Source of the DNA: Rhodopirellula sp.
GTDB lineage: Bacteria; Planctomycetota; Planctomycetia; Pirellulales; Pirellulaceae
Direction: 5' to 3'
Assembly (NCBI GenBank): GCA_024644085.1
Contig: JAHELS010000008.1
Span: 1 to 61,429, forward strand
DNA: 61,429 bases
In this document: positions 9,271 to 16,861 of the stretch, piece after piece
Position numbering within the stretch: position 1 is the stretch's first letter
How the letters are laid out: each line of letters opens with the position of its first letter
The notes under the pieces: model-generated
Seen by the model: only the letters and a program-made list of their open reading frames with translations
The model's database searches: none
Told to the model about the DNA's origin: nothing
Made by a program: the position numbers and the translations under genes

Positions 9271-9327
9271 ACGACGGACCGTGAATTAACAACGGATAAC
9301 CCTTGGAACTCCAAACCTGAATCGAAG

Positions 9328-11661
9328 ATGATACAAAGACGAACGCTATCTCTCAGCCTCCTATTTGTTTTCGGCATATCGTTCACTGCAGCGACGCGCG
9401 CCGATTCGCAAGAAATTGCTGATACATGGAAGTACAGACTGCAACAACCAGGCGAAGGGTGGACGCAGGCCGAATTCAACACCGACGAGTGGAAGGAGGG
9501 ATCCGGCGGCTTTGGAACTCGCGACACTCCCGGTGCACGAGTCGGGACGGCTTGGGCAACCAACAATATCTGGCTGCGGAAGACGTTTGAAATCAGCAGT
9601 ATTCCCGCCAGACCTGCTTTGCTTGTCCACCATGATGAAGATGCCGAAGTTCATTTGAATGGCGAATCGATCGCGGTGTTCGAGGGATTCACGACCGAGT
9701 ACAAGGTCGTCCCGATCCCGGACAACAAACGTTCGCTATTAAAGCCGGGTAAGAATCTCCTTGCCGTACATTGCAAACAATCCGCGGGCGGACAGTTCAT
9801 TGACGTTCACGTGGTCGATGCGGACAACGTCCCGGAATTGCCCGAGCCACCGCGTGATACCAAGCCCTTTGATTCGGAATTGATCACAACGTGGGGCGAA
9901 CAAGTCACCGCCGAGAATGCATGGACCCAGTACCCACGTCCCCAAATGCAACGTGACAACTGGACGAATCTGAACGGCAACTGGGATTATGCGGTCACGC
10001 CTATTGAACAGACCAAGACTCCCTCCAAGTGGGACGGCGAGATATTGGTGCCCTACTGTCTGGAGTCAAAGCTCGGGGGCGTACAACGGTTGCTCGATGC
10101 GAGTGAAGCTCTTTGGTACCGGCGCAGCTTCGACGCCAAAAGATCAAACACGCGCCGCAACCTGCTGAATTTTGAAGCGGTCGATTATCGATGCGAAGTG
10201 TTCGTCAACGGCGAGTCGGTCGGCAAACATATCGGTGGAAACACGCCGTTTTCCTTGGACATCACTGACGCTGTCAACGACGGCGAAAACGAATTGGTCG
10301 TCCGTGTTGAAGACGCGACCGAAGAGTTTCAGCTTCGCGGGAAACAGGTTCTCGACGCGCGCGGCATTTGGTACACGCAGGTTTCCGGTATTTGGCAAAC
10401 CGTTTGGCTGGAAGAGGTTCCCGAGAACTACATCAAGGGATTGAAGGTGGCCACGGAGGCCGAATCCGGCACCATTCGGGTCACACCCGATCTCGTCGGT
10501 TCAGGAAACCTGCAAGTTGCGGTGAGAGTCGGCGACTTGATGGACGCGAACAACTCCGGTGCTGAATCGATCACCCTGGAGATCGAAAATGCAAAACTTT
10601 GGTCGCCTTCTTCACCCTACCTGTACGATGTCGAGGTTTTGCTTGTCGACGAAACGGGCAAAGTATTGGACACCGTCAAGTCTTATGCCGGCATTCGATC
10701 GGTCGGAAAAGTCAAAGACGCGGACGGCCACTGGCGATTCACTCTTAATGGCGACGTCATTTTCCACTGGGGGCCGCTCGATCAGGGATGGTGGCCCGAC
10801 GGATTGCTGACGCCGCCGTCGGACGAAGCGATGTTGTTTGACATCGAGTGGCTGAAGAAAGCGGGCTTCAACATGATCCGCAAACACATCAAAGTCGAAC
10901 CGCGCCGGTATTACTACCACTGCGACCGGCTCGGAATGATGGTTTGGCAGGATCACGTCAGCGGTGGCGTTGGCGACGCCTGGCCCGAGTGGACGCGACT
11001 GCAGCCCAACCCCGAAGATGCGACATGGCCGGAGGAACAACATCAACAATTCATGGTGGAACTCGAGGCAATGATCGGCTCGCTGGAAAATCATCCATCG
11101 ATCGTTTGCTGGGTGCCTTTCAATGAAGCGTGGGGACAACATCAAACGACGGAAGTCGGCAAATGGACCATCGAGCGTGATCCCTCGCGGTCAGTCAACA
11201 TTGCCAGCGGTGGCAACTTCTGGCCGATTGGCGACATTGTGGACGAGCATCGCTACCCCCATCCCGGGTTCCCATTTGAGCTCGATACGAACGGACGATT
11301 CGACGACTTTATCAAGGTGATCGGCGAATTTGGCGGCCACGGCTACCCGGTCAAGGGACATCTCTGGGACACCAACCGCCGGAACTGGGGATATGGTGGG
11401 CTGCCGAAAAATGAAGCCGAATACAAGGAGCGTTACATCACATCCCTCAACATGCTTGACGAGCTTCGTCGACAAGGCATTGCGGCGGGGGTCTACACGC
11501 AGACGACCGACGTTGAGGGTGAAATTAACGGACTGATGACGTACGACCGAAAGGTCATCAAGATCCCCGCCAAGTATCTAGCCGAGATGCACAAGGCATT
11601 GTTCACCGCCATCGACAAAAAGTCCGCGGACCGCGGTCCGGACGAAGCGCAGCAGTTTTAG
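9328..11661 (+). CDS. glycoside hydrolase family 2 enzyme (beta-galactosidase/glucuronidase-like), secreted
   Basis: A 777-residue exported glycosidase with signal peptide MIQRRTLSLSLLFVFGISF. Residues about 25-165 form a beta-sandwich of the galactose-binding type (NNIWLRKTFEI, VHHDEDAEVHLNGESI). This is followed by the GH2 sugar-binding domain (WTNLNGNWDYAVTP, LWYRRSFD, FVNGESVGKHIGG), an immunoglobulin-like domain and the TIM barrel. The predicted acid/base is Glu600 in WVPFNEAWGQ and the nucleophile Glu667 in VIGEFGGHGYP. FNMIRKHIKVEPRRYYYHCDRLGMMVWQD is also typical. The substrate is not deducible, but sulfatases on both sides point to a sulfated galactan- or glycosaminoglycan-like glycan. 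It lies 57 bp after the preceding sulfatase, probably in the same transcript. Confidence 0.93.
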   Translation: MIQRRTLSLSLLFVFGISFTAATRADSQEIADTWKYRLQQPGEGWTQAEFNTDEWKEGSGGFGTRDTPGARVGTAWATNNIWLRKTFEISSIPARPALLVHHDEDAEVHLNGESIAVFEGFTTEYKVVPIPDNKRSLLKPGKNLLAVHCKQSAGGQFIDVHVVDADNVPELPEPPRDTKPFDSELITTWGEQVTAENAWTQYPRPQMQRDNWTNLNGNWDYAVTPIEQTKTPSKWDGEILVPYCLESKLGGVQRLLDASEALWYRRSFDAKRSNTRRNLLNFEAVDYRCEVFVNGESVGKHIGGNTPFSLDITDAVNDGENELVVRVEDATEEFQLRGKQVLDARGIWYTQVSGIWQTVWLEEVPENYIKGLKVATEAESGTIRVTPDLVGSGNLQVAVRVGDLMDANNSGAESITLEIENAKLWSPSSPYLYDVEVLLVDETGKVLDTVKSYAGIRSVGKVKDADGHWRFTLNGDVIFHWGPLDQGWWPDGLLTPPSDEAMLFDIEWLKKAGFNMIRKHIKVEPRRYYYHCDRLGMMVWQDHVSGGVGDAWPEWTRLQPNPEDATWPEEQHQQFMVELEAMIGSLENHPSIVCWVPFNEAWGQHQTTEVGKWTIERDPSRSVNIASGGNFWPIGDIVDEHRYPHPGFPFELDTNGRFDDFIKVIGEFGGHGYPVKGHLWDTNRRNWGYGGLPKNEAEYKERYITSLNMLDELRRQGIAAGVYTQTTDVEGEINGLMTYDRKVIKIPAKYLAEMHKALFTAIDKKSADRGPDEAQQF

Positions 11662-11784
11662 AATTGGCCAACCGTGTTGATGGATCGCGGACTTCTTCGT
11701 CGAAGACAAGTCCGAGCCCGCCGCGATTCATGCTTCGGTCGAACACTCACTCGATCGCAACGTGACTTTCAAAAGGTAAGAGGA

Positions 11785-13212
11785 ATGAGATTCAGTATCG
11801 CTTTTCTGTCCCTCGTCGCACTTCTCCCACAGGGCCTCGTTGCGGCCGATCAGCCCAACGTCATCCTCGTTTTCATCGATGACATGGGCTGGGGCGACTT
11901 TTCATGTTTCGGCAACGACGACGCCAAAACACCCAACATCGATCGACTTGCCAGCGAGGGCGTTCGCTTTGAACAGTTCTATGTCAATTCACCGATTTGC
12001 TCTCCTTCGCGAGTGGCGATCTCCACCGGCCAATACCCACAACGTTGGCGGATCACATCGTTTCTGAACAATCGCAAGAACAACGAAGAGCGGGGCATGG
12101 CCCAGTGGCTCGATCCGCAAGCGCCGATGCTCGCTCGATCACTGCAGCAGGCCGGTTACGTCACCGGTCACTTTGGCAAGTGGCACATGGGTGGTCAGCG
12201 TGATGTCGATGAAGCACCGCCAATCACCGATTACGGATTCGACGCGTCGCTCACCAACTTCGAGGGAATGGGGCCGAAACTGCTTCCGCTGACTTTGAAA
12301 CCTGGACAGAAAGAGCCAGGTCGCATTTGGGAAAAAGCGGAAGCGCTCGGCGAGGGCTATCGATGGATGCTGCGGTCGGAGATCACGTCCGGCTTCGTCG
12401 ACGCCGCGCTCCCATTTATCAACGAAGCTGTTGATGAGGGGAAACCGTTCTACGTGAACGTCTGGCCCGACGACGTGCATGGTCCCTATTGGCCGCCGGT
12501 GGATACGTGGGGTGATGGATCCGTGCGACGGCTTTACCTCTCTGTTCTAGAATCGATGGACAAACAATTCGGCAAGCTCTTCGATCGAATCCGAGCGGAC
12601 GAGGCGCTGAGGAACAACACTTTGATTCTAGTTTGTTCCGACAACGGCCCGGCCCCGGGCGCGGGCGAAGCAGGTCCGTTTCGCGGCTACAAAACACATC
12701 TTTACGAAGGGGGTGTGCGCTCACCGCTGGTTGCATGGGGACCGGGCATCCTTAAGAAACAGAATCACGTCGACACGACTTCGGTATTCTCTGCCATCGA
12801 CATTGCCCCCACGCTGCTAACGCTCACCGGCACGCCGTTTCCCGATGGCGTCACCTTTGATGGCGAAGCACTCGTGGAAACCCTGCTCGGTGATGGCCCA
12901 TCGCGAATGGCTCCCATCTTCTTCCGTCGTCCACCGGACCGGGATTCGTTTTACGGCGTGGAAAACCTTCCCGACCTCGCTGTGCGTTCGGGAAAATGGA
13001 AGCTACTGTGTGAGTACGACGGCTCCAACCCAGAACTTTACGATCTCCAAAACGATCGTTCTGAATCCACAAACGTGGCTTCCGATCACCCCGGCGTCGT
13101 GACGCAGTTGACCAAGTCACTGCTCGATTGGCACCAAACAATGCCGCCTGACAATGGACCGACCTATCGCAAAACTGGTGCCAGGAACAAGAAAGGCAGC
13201 AAGACCAATTGA
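11785..13212 (+). CDS. sulfatase (formylglycine type), secreted
   Basis: A 475-residue sulfatase; the ATG at 11785 is preferred because the signal peptide MRFSIAFLSLVALLPQGLVA begins there after an AAGAGGA box. Motifs are VFIDDMGWGDFSCFG, SPICSPSR with the predicted formylglycine at Cys72, GHFGKWHMGGQRDVDE and VCSDNGPAPGAG. It differs in type from the two sulfatases upstream, with SPICSPSRVAISTGQYPQRW and RGMAQWLDPQAP. Exactly these blocks recur in the sulfatase-GH43 fusion at 34.3-37.3 kb, so the two domains are close paralogues. It is the last gene of the polysaccharide cluster; a perfect inverted repeat follows 55 bp downstream. Confidence 0.95.
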   Translation: MRFSIAFLSLVALLPQGLVAADQPNVILVFIDDMGWGDFSCFGNDDAKTPNIDRLASEGVRFEQFYVNSPICSPSRVAISTGQYPQRWRITSFLNNRKNNEERGMAQWLDPQAPMLARSLQQAGYVTGHFGKWHMGGQRDVDEAPPITDYGFDASLTNFEGMGPKLLPLTLKPGQKEPGRIWEKAEALGEGYRWMLRSEITSGFVDAALPFINEAVDEGKPFYVNVWPDDVHGPYWPPVDTWGDGSVRRLYLSVLESMDKQFGKLFDRIRADEALRNNTLILVCSDNGPAPGAGEAGPFRGYKTHLYEGGVRSPLVAWGPGILKKQNHVDTTSVFSAIDIAPTLLTLTGTPFPDGVTFDGEALVETLLGDGPSRMAPIFFRRPPDRDSFYGVENLPDLAVRSGKWKLLCEYDGSNPELYDLQNDRSESTNVASDHPGVVTQLTKSLLDWHQTMPPDNGPTYRKTGARNKKGSKTN

Positions 13213-13267
13213 GCTTGTTGCGTGCCTGTGATTCTTGGAATTGTACGTTCGTGGCGATCAGTTCTTC

Positions 13268-13347
13268 CGTAGGCCGGTCCGAGCTTTGCGAGTTCCGGCG
13301 ATCACTCAATGCAATGCCGGAACTCGCAAAGCTCGGACCGGCCTACG
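13268..13347. repeat. perfect 32-bp inverted repeat with 16-nt loop
   Basis: The left arm at 13268-13299 (starting CGTAGGCCGGTCCGAGC) is the exact reverse complement of the right arm at 13316-13347; the loop is 13300-13315. The arm itself has no coding potential. It lies between two convergent genes (sulfatase and metallopeptidase). Only a single thymine, not a T-run, follows the stem on either side, so it is not a textbook intrinsic terminator, although a structure this strong could stop transcription in both directions. Length and perfection also fit a REP-like or miniature mobile element dispersed in the genome. Confidence 0.85.
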
Positions 13348-13399
13348 ACTACTACGACGACGACGACGGCTCGTCGAACTTGTTTCGCGCAACCGTCAC

Positions 13400-14416
13400 T
13401 TAATTCTTGTACTCCTTTTGTCGGTTGTCACCGCGCTTCTTGACGTCCTCTCTGATTTTCTGCTTCATCTTGTCCAGCTTTTCCGGCCATTGGAAGCGTG
13501 GTGCTTTCTCTGGATCGTATCCGGCCAGATGGCCTTCCAGCCGCGTGGTCGGCTTTGTGTAAACCAACTCCGTCTTGCCGAAGACTTCTTCACAGATTTC
13601 CGCCAGCCCGGGGTCGTACTCACGCAACTCGTCACGTGTGTCGACGTGGTTATGATCATGATCAGGTTGTCGGTTGTTGTTGAACCACGACTGCACACCC
13701 TCGGCGAAGTACTCGGCGTGATTGACCGACGCGTATTTGCTTTTCCATAGCCCCTGGGCCATGGCTCGCTCGTACGTTTTGCGAAGCCGATCATCGAATG
13801 TTGGATCGAGATTGATCATGCCGCGGTAGTGGATGTTGTGAGCAAACTCGTGAATCAGAATATTCTCGGTCGAGTATGGGTCGCCCTCATAAGCAAGCAT
13901 GTTTTCTTCGGCACAGGAGCAAACCGCATCCGTACGAGAGCCACCGAGGCCGCGGGCCCGTGCGTCCCAGTAATCCTTGGGCTGAAGATGCGAGTGCTCA
14001 GGGACGTCGGTCGTAAACTCCGTGTGTGCCATCACGATCAGCCTCGAACCACTTTCGATCATTGCCTTGCGAACGTCGGGGCGCTCCGCGAGCATCATGT
14101 CGACCAGATACGCCGCTTCTTTGAGCGCGTAATCATCGACTTTGTCCGAGCTGACAATCGGGTATCCGTCTGCGTTGACGTACTTTTTGTAAAAGCGGGA
14201 CAACTCCAGCTCCGGCGGTGGCACCATGACCTCGTAAGACCCCGTGGCGGACGATGTCGGTTCGGCAGCGACGCCGCAGCGACCTTCGTCGCAGATCACG
14301 CACACCAACGGTGCCAGGACCGCGACGATGGCCGGACAAACGCGGACCGTCCGGGCTGTCATGATGCCAACCGAGGACAACATGGAACACAATTTCGCAA
14401 CGTTGGGCTGAGACAC
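13400..14416 (-). CDS. secreted zinc metallopeptidase with HEFAH motif
   Basis: About 338 residues from a GTG at 14416, chosen because it is preceded by AGGAG at 8 bp spacing. An N-terminal hydrophobic stretch (TVRVCPAIVAVLAPLVCVI) suggests export, with Cys residues in the region before the mature domain. The zinc-binding signature is HEFAHNIHY (His189, Glu190, His193), with a downstream NHAEYFAEGVQSWF whose Glu is the likely third ligand, as in gluzincins and lethal-factor-like peptidases. An Asp/His-rich loop (QPDHDHNHVDTRDE) follows. The substrate is unknown. The gene is convergent with the sulfatase cluster. Confidence 0.75.
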   Translation of the reverse strand: MSQPNVAKLCSMLSSVGIMTARTVRVCPAIVAVLAPLVCVICDEGRCGVAAEPTSSATGSYEVMVPPPELELSRFYKKYVNADGYPIVSSDKVDDYALKEAAYLVDMMLAERPDVRKAMIESGSRLIVMAHTEFTTDVPEHSHLQPKDYWDARARGLGGSRTDAVCSCAEENMLAYEGDPYSTENILIHEFAHNIHYRGMINLDPTFDDRLRKTYERAMAQGLWKSKYASVNHAEYFAEGVQSWFNNNRQPDHDHNHVDTRDELREYDPGLAEICEEVFGKTELVYTKPTTRLEGHLAGYDPEKAPRFQWPEKLDKMKQKIREDVKKRGDNRQKEYKN

Positions 14417-14532
14417 TCGAAGGACTCCTGTAGGGGGCTGCTCGTCGGCCACATTTATGATCGTCCGAGGATGCGTCAAAGTGATGACGAAGACAAGCAT
14501 CGTAACGGAAAAGTTTCTCGGAGTCTTTCGAA

Positions 14533-14709
14533 CTACAACCACGCGGCCAAATTCATGACCAGAAAGAAAAGGACAAGCAACAAGAGGAGCGCCGCAAAAA
14601 AGCACCCGATCGCTGTTTTTATGACCGTCCTAAAATTCTCGTGCCGCTCGCCGAATGCCGTCCCGACATGTGCGTTTTTCGAAAGCGAGTCCGAATTGGC
14701 GGGCTGTTG
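14533..14709 (-). pseudogene. possible small membrane-protein remnant
   Basis: On the minus strand an open stretch between TAA at 14710 and TAG at 14533 reads QQPANSDSLSKNAHVG, then a charged segment, then a strong hydrophobic helix (IGCFFAALLLLLVLFFLVM) ending NLAAWL. The composition looks protein-like rather than random, but no ATG, GTG or TTG start is found before the helix, so it may be the tail of a decayed gene or translated from an unusual start. It immediately follows the LRR remnant in the same frame. Confidence 0.3.
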
Positions 14710-14890
14710 TTAGTGCCGTTCGATTTCGCAGTTGTGAAGCTTTTCGCGAAGCAATTGGATCGCGGCGTCAGTCAGGTTAGTACCCGAAAGGTTCAACGAC
14801 TCGAGCTGCGTCAACTTGCCGAGTTCCGAGACGGAGCGTCAGCGGTGATCACGCGCGTTGCCAATGACAGGGAAAAACGAAGTCAAAGTT
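14710..14890 (-). pseudogene. leucine-rich-repeat protein remnant
   Basis: The minus strand reads SVSELGKLTQLESLNLSGTN and then LTDAAIQLLREKLHNCEIERH before the TAA at 14710. This is the typical last repeat and C-terminus of planctomycete LRR proteins. Upstream the homology continues in other frames: LSLATRVITADA just before a TGA at 14839-14841, and TLSEL further on. At least one frameshift has therefore occurred around 14830-14845. No N-terminal domain is left. The fragment abuts the 3' end of the PP2C gene. Confidence 0.65.
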
Positions 14891-14903
14891 CGGAGAGTGT
14901 GGC

Positions 14904-15818
14904 TCAGGCTTCGTCCGTATCCCGCAGAGTGTCGCCGAACCCTTCAGCGGACTTGGTTGCATCACCCTGGACCCGCGTCACGACGGCGGTGATGTTGTCC
15001 TTGCCGCCCGCTTCGTTCGACGCGTCAACCAGTCGCTTGACCGCCTGGTCACTCGATTTGGCGGCGTCGATGATGTTGCGTATTTCCGCGTCGTCGATCA
15101 TTCCCGTGACGCCGTCACTGCATAGCAAGATAGTGTCATTCGGCTCTAAAACGACCTTGCTGACTTCTGGGTCGACGACGTCGCTGCCACCGCCGACGCA
15201 ATTCCACAGCATGTGCCGCCAGCGAGATTTTTTTGCGTCATCAGGCGTCAAGGCGCCGTCATCGACGAGCTTTTGAGCTAACGTGTGATCCGTCGTCAAT
15301 TGTTGAAGATGCCCGTCGCGAAAAAGGTAACAACGGCTGTCACCCGCGTGCACCACGTACATCCGACCGCCCAACAGGTACGCCAATGTCAACGTCGTTC
15401 CCATTCGGTCGTATTCATCTTTCTGACGACGCCAGAGTCGCTTTTGTACGAGCTTGAGACAATCGGAAAGTTCGTCGAGGAAGTCATTCTCATCATCTGC
15501 TGACAGCTTCAAGAACCAGTGCATCATGTCCAGCACGTACTGGGCGCACGACTGAACTGCGGTCGTACTGGCGACGTCCCCGCCGGTATGACCGCCCATG
15601 CCATCGGCAACCACTAACAGATGGCCGGTCTTGCTGCTGACCAGCCGGTCACATTCCTCGTGCGTAACATTGGAGCTTCGTACCGTCAGCAATCGCTTCA
15701 GATCTGCAATCAAGAAGTGGTCTTGGTTCTCGCTGCGAACCTTACCCCTTACTGAGTGTCCCGCCATATCGAGCGCGATATCGGGCAGGCAGTCTTCGTT
15801 AGAATCAAGAGAAATCAT
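14904..15818 (-). CDS. PP2C-type Ser/Thr protein phosphatase
   Basis: A 304-residue protein from the ATG at 15818; a TTG at 15875 that overlaps the preceding stop by 4 bp (TTGA) is an alternative and would suggest coupling. PP2C phosphatases are Mn/Mg-dependent enzymes that reverse Hanks-type kinase phosphorylation. All core motifs are present: RSENQDHFL, LLVVADGMGGHTGGDVAS, DRMGTTLTLAYL, VHAGDSRCYLFRDG, LTTDHTLAQ, ILLCSDGVTGMIDD and GGKDNITAVV. Metal-binding Asp residues are in place, so it should be active. No membrane segment is seen. The large kinase at 16.9 kb is divergently oriented nearby and is a plausible counterpart. Confidence 0.93.
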   Translation of the reverse strand: MISLDSNEDCLPDIALDMAGHSVRGKVRSENQDHFLIADLKRLLTVRSSNVTHEECDRLVSSKTGHLLVVADGMGGHTGGDVASTTAVQSCAQYVLDMMHWFLKLSADDENDFLDELSDCLKLVQKRLWRRQKDEYDRMGTTLTLAYLLGGRMYVVHAGDSRCYLFRDGHLQQLTTDHTLAQKLVDDGALTPDDAKKSRWRHMLWNCVGGGSDVVDPEVSKVVLEPNDTILLCSDGVTGMIDDAEIRNIIDAAKSSDQAVKRLVDASNEAGGKDNITAVVTRVQGDATKSAEGFGDTLRDTDEA

Positions 15819-15871
15819 TTGCGTCTTTTCCGCTGTTTGAGATGAGATTGGATCGATGACGGCTCGTCCGA

Positions 15872-16360
15872 TCAATCACGTTGGAAGCGATGAATTGCCG
15901 AATGCTTGGTCGTCTTGAGGGATCGTTCTGCGTCATCGACGACGATCGAATCGTCATCATTGACGATCACCAGCACCGCACCCTGCTCGACCCTTTTCGT
16001 CAAGTCCGAGGCGACATTCTCATCGACGCCCCATTTATCGGTGGACGCAAGTGCCGCTCCCGTCCCTGCGCCAAGTGCTATACCGACGAGCGGACCTGCG
16101 ACCATGAAAGGTCCTATCAAAGTCCCCGCCGCAAGCGTTCCGATCAACGCCCCGCCCGCTGCGCCTCCAACCACGGCACTCTCGGCAACCGGCGGTGAAT
16201 TCACTTCGTAGTCCTTCAAGCCGTTGATCGACGAACTGTCCGAGTGCCGGGATACGAGCGACACTTGCTCTCGAGTGAAGTCAATTTTCTCGAGCACCTC
16301 CATCGCTACGGTGGCATCTTGGATCGAACTGTACTCGGCGATCACGCATTGTTGGGACAT
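15872..16360 (-). CDS. glycine-zipper stress-type protein
   Basis: A 162-residue protein. The N-terminal 50 residues (CVIAEYSSIQDATVAMEVLEKIDF, VSLVSRH) resemble the general-stress YflT-like fold. A small-residue, Gly/Ala-rich double hairpin spans about residues 62-106 (AVVGGAAGGALIGTLAAGTLIG, ALGAGTGAALA), typical of glycine-zipper membrane-inserting segments. The C-terminal part returns to the alpha/beta fold (GAVLVIVNDDDSIVVDDAER). Proteins of this build are widespread and often stress-induced; their function is unproven. An AAGGAA box 6 bp upstream supports the ATG. It is upstream of and probably co-transcribed with the PP2C gene. Confidence 0.75.
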   Translation of the reverse strand: MSQQCVIAEYSSIQDATVAMEVLEKIDFTREQVSLVSRHSDSSSINGLKDYEVNSPPVAESAVVGGAAGGALIGTLAAGTLIGPFMVAGPLVGIALGAGTGAALASTDKWGVDENVASDLTKRVEQGAVLVIVNDDDSIVVDDAERSLKTTKHSAIHRFQRD

Positions 16361-16861
16361 AGAAATTCCTTCTTAAAACCGTTGGTTGTAATGCTCCAAA
16401 CAATCATGCACGCCTCGTGCCGAAGCCGGCAAAACCACGAATTCCGTCTCCGCTCGGCGGCATGCTGGTTGCTCGGGGTCGCAAAATAATGGACCTCTTG
16501 CGATTTTGGGCGATGAGATGCCAGGCTGAACGAAAAAGGACCAACGGCAGCGATCGCAATTAACGGGGCGGGTATCAACAAAGACAGACCGCGGCGGGCG
16601 ACAACGACGTCCAACTCACCGGGTGTTCTTAAAAACGAGCAACACGCGATTACATGAAATCCGACAGAGATCCAATGCTTTTGGCCAATTCGTGCCCGTA
16701 GGTTGCAATTGACGTTCAGGTCACAACTGCGCCTAATTCAGTCGCAGAAGCCATGTGATACCCTTAGATGCACTTATACTTGTGCTTCAGCGAGAGTCGG
16801 CGCCTTGGGCGTTCGAGTTTCCAGCTACGTTTTTCCAATCTGCATTTCTTATCGTATCTCT
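16361..16861. other. 500-bp intergenic region between divergent genes
   Basis: This stretch separates the glycine-zipper gene (minus) from the large kinase (plus) and must hold the promoters of both. The kinase frame is open back to 16703, but without signal peptide, RBS or family similarity, so the ATG at 16862 is preferred. I see no convincing gene, tRNA or repeat in it. Confidence 0.5.

Noticed and set aside
13829..14713. 294-codon + strand frame
   Set aside because: Antisense to the HEFAH peptidase, without recognisable domains; the peptidase has the better start and motif evidence.
16703..16861. Upstream extension of the large kinase
   Set aside because: The extra 53 codons contain no family-like sequence and no good RBS; the ATG at 16862 precedes the usual low-complexity lead-in to the kinase domain.
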